Shown piece by piece: positions 19,552-27,600 of a stretch of DNA of 64,000 nucleotides. This DNA is from Lewinellaceae bacterium (GTDB lineage Bacteria; Bacteroidota; Bacteroidia; Chitinophagales; Saprospiraceae), in the NCBI GenBank assembly GCA_020636135.1, contig JACJYK010000001.1, positions 1,598,501 through 1,662,500 of the forward strand, given 5' to 3'. The translations under genes were made by a program, and so were the position numbers. Under the pieces are notes generated by a model. That model saw only the letters and a program-made list of their open reading frames with translations, ran no database searches and was not told the origin of the DNA. Position 1 is the first letter of the stretch; each line of letters opens with the position of its first letter.

Positions 19552-20271
19552 CTAGAACCGGTCAAAATCGGTGTGTCCACGAAAGATGCGATTGTTGTAT
19601 CCTGATCCGGGACGGTTGGTGAAGACCATAGTGAGGTCTCCGTTTACGGACTGGTATTCAAGCAAACCGTGGTCGCTAAGTCGGATCTGATTACCATCCT
19701 CATCGATAAACATCCCATTCCTGTAACGACGCAGGTCGGACCAGCTATCCCGGTTGAATCGTACCCTCAGATTGCGCCTCGTTTCTTTGATTTCGATGCG
19801 AATACCCGTGCTTTGGTTGTACCAGGTTCCTTCCATGGAACGGAAGTCAAAACGGTCCCAGTCCCGGTCGTTCCATTCCTGATCATGCCGGTTCTGATCA
19901 TTCCTGTCCCTGCCATAGGAACCGTAACCAGGATCATAACCATTGTCCCGGCGATTGTTATTCGTGTAAAGTATCCATGTCTTTTGTCCGTCCCGGGGGG
20001 TATATTGCAATTGATCGCCTACAAAGCGCAGTCGTGCCTGACCATTTGCCGAACGGAAATAATCGGCACTTATGCGACTGTAATTAACCCAGTAGTTTTC
20101 ATCCGAAGCCCTTGCATCCAGTCCACGGGAAGTCTGTCGTATTTCCAATTGCATATGACCGGTTTGATCGGTCCAAATCCCGGATATCGTTGCATCTGCA
20201 GCAAAGGTCATCCCTGCCAGTAGCAGCAATAATCCGATCAACCCCATTGATGTTTTAAATCGCGTTTTCAT
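19552..20271 (-). CDS. Secreted protein with an internally duplicated domain, function unknown
   Basis: 239 residues with a clear signal peptide (about 1-25, ending TFAADA). Two related blocks follow. Residues 31-104 start GIWTDQTG and end WILYTN. Residues 148-219 start GTWYNQST and end TMVFTN. Both share EIRQT/EIKET, an aromatic YW/SW and a G-x-L-x-Y strand near the end. They are joined by a highly polar linker (105-145) rich in Asn, Asp, Arg, Gly and Tyr. The pattern suggests two small beta-rich modules in the periplasm or outside the cell. I do not recognise the family. The 188-bp upstream gap contains the heptamer repeat. Confidence 0.75.
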   Translation of the reverse strand: MKTRFKTSMGLIGLLLLLAGMTFAADATISGIWTDQTGHMQLEIRQTSRGLDARASDENYWVNYSRISADYFRSANGQARLRFVGDQLQYTPRDGQKTWILYTNNNRRDNGYDPGYGSYGRDRNDQNRHDQEWNDRDWDRFDFRSMEGTWYNQSTGIRIEIKETRRNLRVRFNRDSWSDLRRYRNGMFIDEDGNQIRLSDHGLLEYQSVNGDLTMVFTNRPGSGYNNRIFRGHTDFDRF

Positions 20272-20363
20272 AACCTTGCATTTTAGGAGGTGAATAATGC
20301 ATTTTCACTAAGAATGGCAAGGAATTGTTAATGGTACCGGGGTATTCGTTAAATGGAGGTTAA

Positions 20364-20414
20364 GGGAAAAGGGAAATGGGAAAAGGGAAAAGGGAAATGG
20401 GAAATGGGAAAAGG
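20364..20414. repeat. Seven-copy tandem heptamer GGGAAA(A/T) with G-quadruplex spacing
   Basis: G-triplets begin at 20364, 20371, 20378, 20385, 20392, 20399 and 20406, exactly 7 bp apart, each followed by AAAA or AAAT. The tract is intergenic, downstream of the HAD gene and upstream of the secreted-protein gene. Seven G3 runs with 4-nt loops satisfy the usual G-quadruplex pattern on the plus strand. Confidence 0.92.
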
Positions 20415-20442
20415 TTGAGTCCACTCCGGACTAAAGGTTGAG
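20410..20442. repeat. Direct repeat AAAGGTTGAG flanking a small inverted repeat
   Basis: AAAGGTTGAG occurs at 20410-20419 and again at 20433-20442. Between them AGTCC-ACTCC-GGACT (20418-20432) can form a 5-bp hairpin. On the minus strand this lies just past the HAD gene stop, so it could be a weak terminator. No strong U-run follows. Confidence 0.45.
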
Positions 20443-20459
20443 GGCGTAGGTTAGTAGGA

Positions 20460-21098
20460 TTAGCGGGTGATCCACATCAGGGCGTCCTGTGTAGTCGGGA
20501 AGATCTTATCAGCTTCTCGCAATTTTGCTTCTGGATGGGAATTGGTGACTCCGAGCGTGAATAAACCCGCCAGACGGGCAGCAGTGATACCCGCCGGGGA
20601 GTCCTCGATAGCAATTAACTTTTTGGGCTCGATTTGCAGCAAGGTGGCGGCCTGAAGATAGGCATCAGGAGCTGGCTTCATTTGTGCTACCTTGTTACTG
20701 GTAACAATGGCTTTGAAATAGGGCTGGATGCGGGTACTCAGGAAAACGGCTTCGGCATCCTCATCAGAACTGTTGGTCGCAATTGCCAGGGCGTATTTGT
20801 TGGCAAGGATAGGTAGAGCTTCACCCACACCACGAAAAAGAGGTGTGTATTCGCTGGCCAGCCGGTGATATTTTTTGCGTTTGGATTCGAGTAATGCCTC
20901 ATCTTCAGTATCCCTAAGGACGTGTTCGACCACCCAGGATGCCAGCGTGCGGTCCGACTGACCAATCCACTGGCTGAACCAGTCTTCATCGTAGTGTAAT
21001 TTGTAGGTCGACAGGGTGTCCAACCAGGCGTCACGGTGGAGAGGTTCGGTATCTACCAGGGTGCCATCCAAATCAAAAACGATACCTTGCCAAGCCAT
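20460..21098 (-). CDS. HAD superfamily hydrolase, beta-phosphoglucomutase/phosphatase-like
   Basis: 212 residues with all HAD-IA motifs. FDLDGTLVDTEPLH (nucleophile Asp9, acid/base Asp11) is followed by a helical cap domain (about 16-80). ATNSS is motif II, KPAPDAYLQAA is the motif III region with Lys, and AIEDSPAGITAARLAG carries the metal-binding acid of motif IV. The substrate is likely a small phosphorylated sugar or related metabolite. The C1 cap and the EDSPAG motif favour beta-phosphoglucomutase or sugar-phosphatase types. It begins 6 bp after the yidC stop and is probably cotranscribed with yidC. Confidence 0.9.
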   Translation of the reverse strand: MAWQGIVFDLDGTLVDTEPLHRDAWLDTLSTYKLHYDEDWFSQWIGQSDRTLASWVVEHVLRDTEDEALLESKRKKYHRLASEYTPLFRGVGEALPILANKYALAIATNSSDEDAEAVFLSTRIQPYFKAIVTSNKVAQMKPAPDAYLQAATLLQIEPKKLIAIEDSPAGITAARLAGLFTLGVTNSHPEAKLREADKIFPTTQDALMWITR

Positions 21099-21104
21099 GC
21101 TGCG

Positions 21105-22961
21105 TTATTTCTTTTTCCCCGATTGTTTCTGTGCAGCTTGCCGCTGTTGCTCTTTCAATGCATCTTCCAGCCGGGCCTGAAATCCGGATTTTTTCTTAGG
21201 CTTCTTCTTATTTGCCTCCAGTTTCTCCAGGATCTTCGATTCATCAAACAAGAATCGTTTCGCACCCAGGGTCTGACCGATGTTCAGCAGGTTACTGAAC
21301 AGGAGGTAACACGTAAGTCCCGAAGCGTAGTTGTTGAAGTAGACGGTGAACATCAGGGGCATCAGGTACTGGACATACTTCATGGCCGGATTGACATTGG
21401 ACATGTCCATCATCTTACTGTTGTAGTAGGTATAGGCCAATGTACTTCCTGCCCATAAGATGGTAAAGAGACTGATGTGTGCCCCAACAACTGGCAATTC
21501 AACAGGCAAACGGAAGAAAACATCGTATGACGACAGGTCATGCGCCCACAGGAAGCTCTCTTGCCGGAATTCGATGGATGCCGGAAAGAAGCGGTACAAT
21601 GCAAACCACACGGGCATTTGCAAAACCATCGGAAGGCAGCCTCCGAGAGGATTGACCCCAAACTCGCGATAGAGTTTCATGGTCTCCATTTGCTGTGCCT
21701 GCTGGTCGTCTTTGAATTTATCCTTCAGTGAGGCGATGTAGGGCTTTAAGGCACTCATCTTGATCTGCGAATGCAAACTCTGATAAGTCAGTGGGAATAA
21801 TGCTGCCTTTACCAGCAACGTCAGGATGAGAATCACGATACCCGCACTTCCGATGTATTTGAGCAGCCATCCGAACAAGGGGCGAAAAACCCACCGGTTG
21901 ATGGTACCAAATACCGAGCGGCCAAATGGAATGATATCCTCCATCTGATAGCCCATGGCCCGCAGACGCTTGAATTCATTGGGACCGACATACATTTTCA
22001 TCTGGAAGGCATCGCTACCCTGCAGCGGTAGGGAAAGCTGGGTGGTGAGTTTCTTTAAGGCCGATGCCTCCTTGTCCAGCATTTCGGTGGATAATACAGC
22101 GTCGGGGAATGAGGTTCCTGCAATGATCGAGGTGTTGAAGAACTGATTGGAATTCGAGACCCATTTTAAAGGCTTGTTCTCGAATGTCTTGGTATCATTG
22201 GACCGGCAGGAGCAATAGTCGGGATCATCATCCACCTCCTTGAAATAATTGGTGGAATAGAACCGCTCAAACGAATCGTTGATCTCAATTTTATCCAGAT
22301 AGTTTTCCCAGTCCAACTGTATCTGTTGTGTTCCGGTACTTCCGGGTAATCCAACCAGTTTGACGGAATAGTCCAGGATGTAAGAGTCTGGTTGTAAGGT
22401 ATAACGCTGTTCAAAATAGGCTCCCTCTGCCAAAGGCAACCGGAAGACCAGGGCATCGCCTTCCCGGTCATAACGGAAGTAAAAATCATTGGTTACGATC
22501 TTTCCGTTGGAAGTATTGCCCCAGGGAATGGAATAGCCAAATTTATTCTGCGGGTTATCCAGTAGAAAAAGTGGACCGCTTTGCCGCTTATGATTTTCGT
22601 CCTCATATTCCCGCTGATAATCTTTCAGCTGGGCTTTTCTGATGAAGCCGCCTTTTGTACTGAAATCAATTTTTATCAGGTTGTTTTCCAGAGTTACCAT
22701 TTCTTCCGTTCCGTGCAGGTAGTCTGCCAGGCTGCCATACAACGCTTGGTCCTGTGCCATCCTTAATGAGTCGGCAATGACAGTCGAGACGGAAGTGGTC
22801 GTATCCTGTACGGGAGTTTCTGCCGGAATTGTCAGGGCTATTGAGTCCTGTATCTTTTTCTGTGCAGCCGCGCGCTCCAGATTCTGCTTACTCATCCAAT
22901 AACTCCACCCCAGTAGGATGAATAATATAATGATGAGCCCAACGGCGTTATTCCGATCCAT
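21105..22961 (-). CDS. yidC: Membrane protein insertase YidC
   Basis: 618 residues with the Gram-negative YidC plan: an N-terminal membrane helix (about 5-22), a large periplasmic beta domain (about 60-340), then the conserved insertase core. The core includes GIVILILTLLVKAALFPLTY, the coiled cytoplasmic loop with SALKPYIASLKDKFKDD, and GCLPMVLQMPVWFALYRFF. The C-terminal tail is Lys-rich (KKPKKKSGF... QKQSGKKK), typical for ribosome contact. It inserts proteins into the inner membrane with or without SecYEG. It heads a likely yidC-HAD operon. rpmH, rnpA and other classic neighbours are absent. Confidence 0.97.
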   Translation of the reverse strand: MDRNNAVGLIIILFILLGWSYWMSKQNLERAAAQKKIQDSIALTIPAETPVQDTTTSVSTVIADSLRMAQDQALYGSLADYLHGTEEMVTLENNLIKIDFSTKGGFIRKAQLKDYQREYEDENHKRQSGPLFLLDNPQNKFGYSIPWGNTSNGKIVTNDFYFRYDREGDALVFRLPLAEGAYFEQRYTLQPDSYILDYSVKLVGLPGSTGTQQIQLDWENYLDKIEINDSFERFYSTNYFKEVDDDPDYCSCRSNDTKTFENKPLKWVSNSNQFFNTSIIAGTSFPDAVLSTEMLDKEASALKKLTTQLSLPLQGSDAFQMKMYVGPNEFKRLRAMGYQMEDIIPFGRSVFGTINRWVFRPLFGWLLKYIGSAGIVILILTLLVKAALFPLTYQSLHSQIKMSALKPYIASLKDKFKDDQQAQQMETMKLYREFGVNPLGGCLPMVLQMPVWFALYRFFPASIEFRQESFLWAHDLSSYDVFFRLPVELPVVGAHISLFTILWAGSTLAYTYYNSKMMDMSNVNPAMKYVQYLMPLMFTVYFNNYASGLTCYLLFSNLLNIGQTLGAKRFLFDESKILEKLEANKKKPKKKSGFQARLEDALKEQQRQAAQKQSGKKK

Positions 22962-22987
22962 TAAGTCTACTTTTTCTAAACGTGTGG

Positions 22988-22995
22988 CAAAGGTA
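22988..22995 (-). promoter_or_regulatory. -7-like element TACCTTTG upstream of yidC
   Basis: An exact TAnnTTTG match on the minus strand, 26 bp before the yidC start. Only a TTTA is visible upstream, at slightly short spacing. Confidence 0.42.
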
Positions 22996-23077
22996 CAATT
23001 TTGATTATTTTAAACGGTGTCTGCTCTCCAGGCTTTAGATGAATTTACATGGATAATCGATCGGCGGAATGGAGGCC

Positions 23078-23797
23078 CTAGCTTGCCCACTTGTCAAGTT
23101 GCTGAAGTGTAGCTCTTAAATCCTTGGGTAATTCTGCAGTGAACTCCATAATGATTCCGTCTGCCGGATGTGGAATTTGTAGTGAGTAAGCGTGCAAAGC
23201 CAGCCTGCCGAGCAGTGGCCTTTCTTCCTGATCCTGAGGCATATTAAATTTGCGCTTGATGGCAGAAACAAAAAATCCTTTGCCATCTCCATATAATTCA
23301 TCGGCAACAATTGGGTTTCCCAGATATGCCAGATGCACCCGGAGCTGATGCGTCCGGCCGGTCTCCGGCAGTAGCTTCACCCAGGTATACCCACGGTATT
23401 TGTGAATCACCTCCACATGGGTTGTGGCGGTTTTCCCCCTGGGGTCAATAGCCATCAAGGCACCGTGTGCCGTGGAGCGGATAGGTTGATCAATGGTCAA
23501 TTGATCAGCCTGAGGGACACCGTGAACCAGCGCGAAATAAGTCTTAGTGACGTTGCGGCTGGAAAATGCCTCATTGAGGAAGCTGTGTACGTCTGCACTC
23601 CTGGCAGCAACCATGACTCCCGAAGTATCCTTGTCCAGCCGGTGCACGATCATGAAATCCGAATACTTTCGCATTCCCCAGCTCCGCACGCTGGGTAAAT
23701 CAGCATCCAGACGGTCCGGCACACTTAATAATCCGGCTGGTTTATGGAGGACGACCAGGTGCGCATCTTCGTATAGGATTTCAGGCTCGTTCTTCAT
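23078..23797 (-). CDS. RluA-family RNA pseudouridine synthase
   Basis: 239 residues that lack an N-terminal S4 domain. The catalytic motif VHRLDKDTSGVMV contains Asp55. YEDAHLVVLHKPAGLLS at the N-terminus and the C-terminal PETGRTHQLRVHLAYLGNPIVADELYG complete the RluA/RsuA-type fold. It isomerises specific uridines in rRNA or tRNA, and the target site cannot be predicted. The start codon overlaps the end of the upstream RibF-GT2 gene by 17 nt, so the two are in one operon. Confidence 0.92.
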   Translation of the reverse strand: MKNEPEILYEDAHLVVLHKPAGLLSVPDRLDADLPSVRSWGMRKYSDFMIVHRLDKDTSGVMVAARSADVHSFLNEAFSSRNVTKTYFALVHGVPQADQLTIDQPIRSTAHGALMAIDPRGKTATTHVEVIHKYRGYTWVKLLPETGRTHQLRVHLAYLGNPIVADELYGDGKGFFVSAIKRKFNMPQDQEERPLLGRLALHAYSLQIPHPADGIIMEFTAELPKDLRATLQQLDKWAS

Positions 23798-25802
23798 TTA
23801 ACGAAGTCGTGTTCTGTGCATTGATTTGTGAAAAAGTCCTCAACCCCCGCACGTAATAATCCCAGATGATCGATCCGCGATAGAAGCCTGCAGTTGGTTT
23901 ATTAGGCCGGAATTGATTGATCTTACGGTTGTAAACTTTTCGTTTTTCCAGCCATTTGGGAAACCGAACGATAAATGATCCGTAGGCATGCACTACCTGA
24001 AAGGCAAAATCAAACCGTTTTTTGGTAAGATAGTGTGCGGCGGCAGCTAAATCCAGGATAACCCGGACAGGGAATATCCAGAGGAGCTGATACCAGGGTT
24101 TATTTTTAAAATAGGTACACAGGTTATTGCGGAAATTAAGGTATACTTTTCTGGGGGACTGATACCCTAGTGTACCACCACCCAGATGATAGACCGGCAC
24201 AGTAGGAGCACTGAGGATCCTGAATCCTGCCCTGCGGATCCGCCAGCACAGGTCAATCTCTTCGTGATGAGCGAAATATTCCTCATCAAATCCTCCCAGG
24301 CTGTGATAAATGTCTGCCCGAATGGCCATTGCGGCACCACTGGCCCAGGCTAATTCTGTGGGTGTGTCGTATTGCTGGTCATCACGCTCGATCTCATTCA
24401 GGAAACGGCCCATACAAAACGGATAGCAGGTTGCATCCATCCAGCCACCGGCACCTCCTGCATATTCAAACTCGTTTTTGTTGCGGTAAGACAATATTTT
24501 TGGCTGAACAGCCACCACATTGGATTCGTTCTCCATTACTTCAACCAGTTTTGTTGCCCAGTACGGGGATACTTCAACATCACTGTTCAGAAGGATGTAG
24601 TACCTGGCATCCACCTGGGCTAATCCACGATTGTACCCTTCCGCGAACCCGTAATTCCTGTTCAGCTTAATGACCTGGAGATAGGGGTACTTTTTTTGCA
24701 CCCAGTCCAGAGACCCATCCGAAGAGCAATTGTCGATGATGTAAATCGGGATGTGAGAAGCGGTATGACTGACTACCGAAGGTAAAAACTCCTGGAGATG
24801 TTGCAGTCCATTGTAGTTTAGAATGACCACCGCCGTCTGATCCTGGTGAATAGCACGGTAGGGAGATACATAACCAGCCAGAAATTTCCTGGTCTCTATC
24901 TCGTCTTCCATGAGCTGGATCTTCAGGTCATCGATCTGATCAAAGCTCATCTCATCACGAATGTGCTTGATCACCTCGACACGGATCGGCAAACCATAAA
25001 TGACTTCGTTGAAATCAAATAGATGGGCTTCTATGACCCTTTTGCTCTGATCTTTTAATACAGGACGCCGGCCGATATAGAGCATGGCGTCGTAGGTCAT
25101 TTCATCGACCGTAACCGTAGCGGCATAGACACCGTCGCAAGGGATTAATTTTTCTCGCTCGTTTAGCTGGATATTGGCTGTGGGATAGCCTATGGTAGTA
25201 CCAATTTTTTCACCGTGAACTATGGTGCCACTTAACAAATAATGATGGTGTAGCAGGCGGTTAGCCAGTTCTACCTGGCCATTATTCAGTGCATTCCTGA
25301 TCTTGGTGGAGCTAATGACAATTTCTTCGACCGCTTGTTTGTCAATTTCGATTATTTCACATTTTCCCTCTTCTTCGTACTCCTTAAGCAGGGTGATATT
25401 GCCCTCACGATTTAATCCAAAGCGGTGATCGTATCCGATGACGATGTAGCGGGGATGGAAAGTTCCCAGCAGGAATTTCTCAATGTATTCGCGCGGATGG
25501 AGCTGGGAAAATTCTACCGTAAATGGGATGATCACCAGATGATCAATTCCAAACTGCTCGATCAGTAAAATCTTCTCCTCAAGTGTTGTCAGGATTTCCA
25601 GTTCCTTATCCTGAGGATATACGATTTTGCGAGGGTGCGGATGAAAGGTTATGATGACACTTTCGCCTCCGATGGCTTTTGCTAATCGCTTGACTTGACG
25701 GATCAGGCGCTGGTGACCACGATGGACCCCGTCAAACGATCCGATCGTGATAACTGTGTTGTTCAGAGCAGGTAGGGACGCAAGGTCCCGGTATATTTTC
25801 AT
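23781..25802 (-). CDS. ribF: Fusion of bifunctional riboflavin kinase/FAD synthetase with a family 2 glycosyltransferase
   Basis: 673 residues in one frame. Residues 1-308 are a complete RibF. The FMN adenylyltransferase part has GSFDGVHRGHQ and ISSTKIRNAL, and the riboflavin kinase part has GTTIGYPTANI and CDGVYAA. After a linker of about 12 residues, residues about 322-660 form a full GT2 glycosyltransferase with TAVVILNYNG, the DXD-like NSDVEV near 408, WASGAAMAIR, and FAHHEEIDLCWRIRRAGF. The first part makes FMN and FAD. The second should transfer a sugar, in the rhamnosyltransferase-like branch. I know both as separate genes. Either this is a real fusion, or a lost stop or indel at about 24840-24885 joins neighbours. 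It overlaps a 45-codon ORF (ATGA) and the RluA gene. Confidence 0.9.
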   Translation of the reverse strand: MKIYRDLASLPALNNTVITIGSFDGVHRGHQRLIRQVKRLAKAIGGESVIITFHPHPRKIVYPQDKELEILTTLEEKILLIEQFGIDHLVIIPFTVEFSQLHPREYIEKFLLGTFHPRYIVIGYDHRFGLNREGNITLLKEYEEEGKCEIIEIDKQAVEEIVISSTKIRNALNNGQVELANRLLHHHYLLSGTIVHGEKIGTTIGYPTANIQLNEREKLIPCDGVYAATVTVDEMTYDAMLYIGRRPVLKDQSKRVIEAHLFDFNEVIYGLPIRVEVIKHIRDEMSFDQIDDLKIQLMEDEIETRKFLAGYVSPYRAIHQDQTAVVILNYNGLQHLQEFLPSVVSHTASHIPIYIIDNCSSDGSLDWVQKKYPYLQVIKLNRNYGFAEGYNRGLAQVDARYYILLNSDVEVSPYWATKLVEVMENESNVVAVQPKILSYRNKNEFEYAGGAGGWMDATCYPFCMGRFLNEIERDDQQYDTPTELAWASGAAMAIRADIYHSLGGFDEEYFAHHEEIDLCWRIRRAGFRILSAPTVPVYHLGGGTLGYQSPRKVYLNFRNNLCTYFKNKPWYQLLWIFPVRVILDLAAAAHYLTKKRFDFAFQVVHAYGSFIVRFPKWLEKRKVYNRKINQFRPNKPTAGFYRGSIIWDYYVRGLRTFSQINAQNTTSLNEERA

Positions 25803-25936
25803 AATGCTAAGCCTGATTCGGTCACAAAAATATCATTCTGATCAGCATATTTCAATGCCGGTAGTACTTTATCCTGACTGATATGCTTTCCGGGCGGCAC
25901 GATGGTGTAACCCGGAGCGTTCTGAATATTTTCCAT
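25799..25936 (-). CDS. Possible 45-residue small protein coupled to ribF
   Basis: An ATG at 25936 opens a 45-codon frame that ends in TGA overlapping the ribF ATG (ATGA), the arrangement of translationally coupled genes. The product starts MENIQNAPGYTIVPPG and has a balanced soluble composition with no signal peptide or membrane segment. I do not recognise it. It could also be a chance ORF in the ribF leader. It is shorter than usual gene-finding cut-offs. Confidence 0.42.
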   Translation of the reverse strand: MENIQNAPGYTIVPPGKHISQDKVLPALKYADQNDIFVTESGLAL

Positions 25937-26013
25937 TTTACCGTTCAATCTTTGTCTTAAAATGAAAACAAAATGGCCTTTTTAGTATTCTTATGGCAGT
26001 AAAAGGCTGAATC

Positions 26014-27105
26014 ATGATTGAAGTAGCAGATATAAAAAAGGTACTAAGCAACCTGAGGGATCCGGAGACGGGACAGGATTTGATCACCAGTGGCCGTATC
26101 AAGGATGTTAACATCCGGGGTCAATATGTCCAGTGCACTATGGTGCTTCCTTCCTTGCAGGCCACCTATAAAGAATCACTCTATCAGGCGGTGCAAGGAG
26201 CAATTGAGAAACAATTTCCTGACTATCAGGTCCACATCCATATGGAAGTAGCCGCCGCAGGGAGTACTGCCAGTTCTCCATTACCCCATGTAAAGAACAT
26301 TGTGGCAGTTGCCAGTGGAAAGGGTGGGGTAGGAAAATCAACGATCTCAGTCAATCTGGCGCTGGCGTTGCACAAAGCCGGCTGGAAGGTAGGCATACTG
26401 GATGCGGATCTGTATGGCCCTTCGATACCTACAATGCTTGACCTAACGCATGCCAAACCCAAGGTCGAAGTGATCCAGGGAGCTCATAAATTAATCCCCC
26501 TGGAGGCTTACGGAATTCCCGTTATCAGCATGGGTTTCATCGTAGAACCGGAGCAGGCAGTTGTTTTGCGTGGCCCGCGATTGGGAGGTATCATCAAACA
26601 ATTCATCACCGATTGCCTCTGGCCACAATTGGATATACTGGTTGTCGATCTGCCACCAGGTACCGGAGATATCCAGCTAACCCTGGTCCAATCCATTCCG
26701 GTGACCGGAGCGATTATGGTAACCACCCCTCAACAGGTAGCCGTTGCCGATGCGATTAAAGCCGCCAGCATGTTCATGATGGAAAATGTGGCCGTACCTA
26801 TAATCGGCGTCGTAGAAAACATGTCCTGGTTTACGCCCGAAGAAATGCCGGATAAGAAATATTATTTGTTCGGTAAGGGCGGTGGCGAACGATTGGCACA
26901 TTATACCCAATCTACATTGTTGGGACAAGTGCCTCTGATCCAGGCCGTGCAGGAGTTGTCTGACCGCGGAAAGCCGGCAGCGCTCCAAGGCGATCCGCTC
27001 CTGTACGAACCATTCAAGCACCTGGCTGAAGAGACCATCAAACAGCTGCAGGTTAGAAACGACACCCTGAAACCTACGGAGGTCGTTCGTATCACCACCG
27101 GATAG
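26014..27105 (+). CDS. apbC: Mrp/NBP35-type Fe-S cluster carrier ATPase with N-terminal MIP18 domain
   Basis: 363 residues. The N-terminal 80 or so residues are a MIP18/DUF59 domain (VLSNLRDPETGQDL, SGRIKDV). The deviant Walker A SGKGGVGKST is at about 101-110, followed by DADLYGPSIPTML, GVVENMSWF and the C-terminal QVPLIQAVQELSDRGKP. It loads or carries Fe-S clusters. The CxxC normally found after ENMS, as in E. coli Mrp, is replaced by FTPEEMPDKKYYLFG. As far as I recall this is common in Bacteroidota. It precedes nfuA on the same strand, consistent with a shared Fe-S role. It is divergent from ribF. Confidence 0.94.
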   Translation: MIEVADIKKVLSNLRDPETGQDLITSGRIKDVNIRGQYVQCTMVLPSLQATYKESLYQAVQGAIEKQFPDYQVHIHMEVAAAGSTASSPLPHVKNIVAVASGKGGVGKSTISVNLALALHKAGWKVGILDADLYGPSIPTMLDLTHAKPKVEVIQGAHKLIPLEAYGIPVISMGFIVEPEQAVVLRGPRLGGIIKQFITDCLWPQLDILVVDLPPGTGDIQLTLVQSIPVTGAIMVTTPQQVAVADAIKAASMFMMENVAVPIIGVVENMSWFTPEEMPDKKYYLFGKGGGERLAHYTQSTLLGQVPLIQAVQELSDRGKPAALQGDPLLYEPFKHLAEETIKQLQVRNDTLKPTEVVRITTG

Positions 27106-27263
27106 TGTGAAGGAGATTAACGTAAACCTTCTCCATCCCCATTCTGCCCGGCTTGAGTGCCAGGATGGATGCAGTTCTATTTGACGCATGCATATATATT
27201 TGATTTACATGTCATTGATGGTAATATTTCTCCGGATGCATGAATTGGGTTAAAGTTATTTCG

Positions 27264-27271
27264 TATTTTTG
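27264..27271 (+). promoter_or_regulatory. -7-like element TATTTTTG upstream of nfuA
   Basis: An exact TAnnTTTG match 16 bp before the nfuA start, with ATTG at 27244-27247 as a weak -33 candidate. It suggests nfuA can be transcribed separately from apbC, despite the same orientation. Confidence 0.43.
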
Positions 27272-27287
27272 AGGCAGAAGAAATCAG

Positions 27288-27539
27288 ATGTCTGAACAGG
27301 AAAAAGTACAGTTGCTCAGTCAGGTAGAAGTTGCCCTGGATGATATCCGGCCACACCTTGCTGTTGATGGCGGGGACGTGGAAGTGGTGGACCTCACCGA
27401 AGAGTATGTACTTAGAATTAAATGGCTGGGAAATTGTGAAAATTGTTCCATGTCCATGTTTACTTTGCGGGCCGGAATCGAAGAGAGTGTTCGCAAAATC
27501 GTTCCAAAGATCAACCGGATAGAACCGGTTAACAATTGA
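27288..27539 (+). CDS. NifU C-terminal domain Fe-S scaffold/carrier protein
   Basis: 83 residues consisting only of the NifU C-terminal (Nfu) domain: VEVALDDIRPHLAVDGGDVEVVD followed by the cluster-binding CxxC at Cys50 and Cys53 (GNCENCSMS). The domain binds a [4Fe-4S] cluster between two subunits and hands it to target enzymes. The N-terminal A-type domain of E. coli NfuA is absent, as in most Bacteroidota homologues. Its position after the Mrp-like gene supports a role in Fe-S delivery. pyrF follows after 61 bp. Confidence 0.93.
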   Translation: MSEQEKVQLLSQVEVALDDIRPHLAVDGGDVEVVDLTEEYVLRIKWLGNCENCSMSMFTLRAGIEESVRKIVPKINRIEPVNN

Positions 27540-27600
27540 TCAGCTTTCCCATTCTCCACAGACATCGTTGCTTCATCCGCTTTGAAATAACCGGAATCTT

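Noticed and set aside
25803..26013. Possible FMN riboswitch upstream of ribF
   Set aside because: No conserved RFN-like helices could be recognised. The region holds only the 45-codon ORF and the apbC leader.
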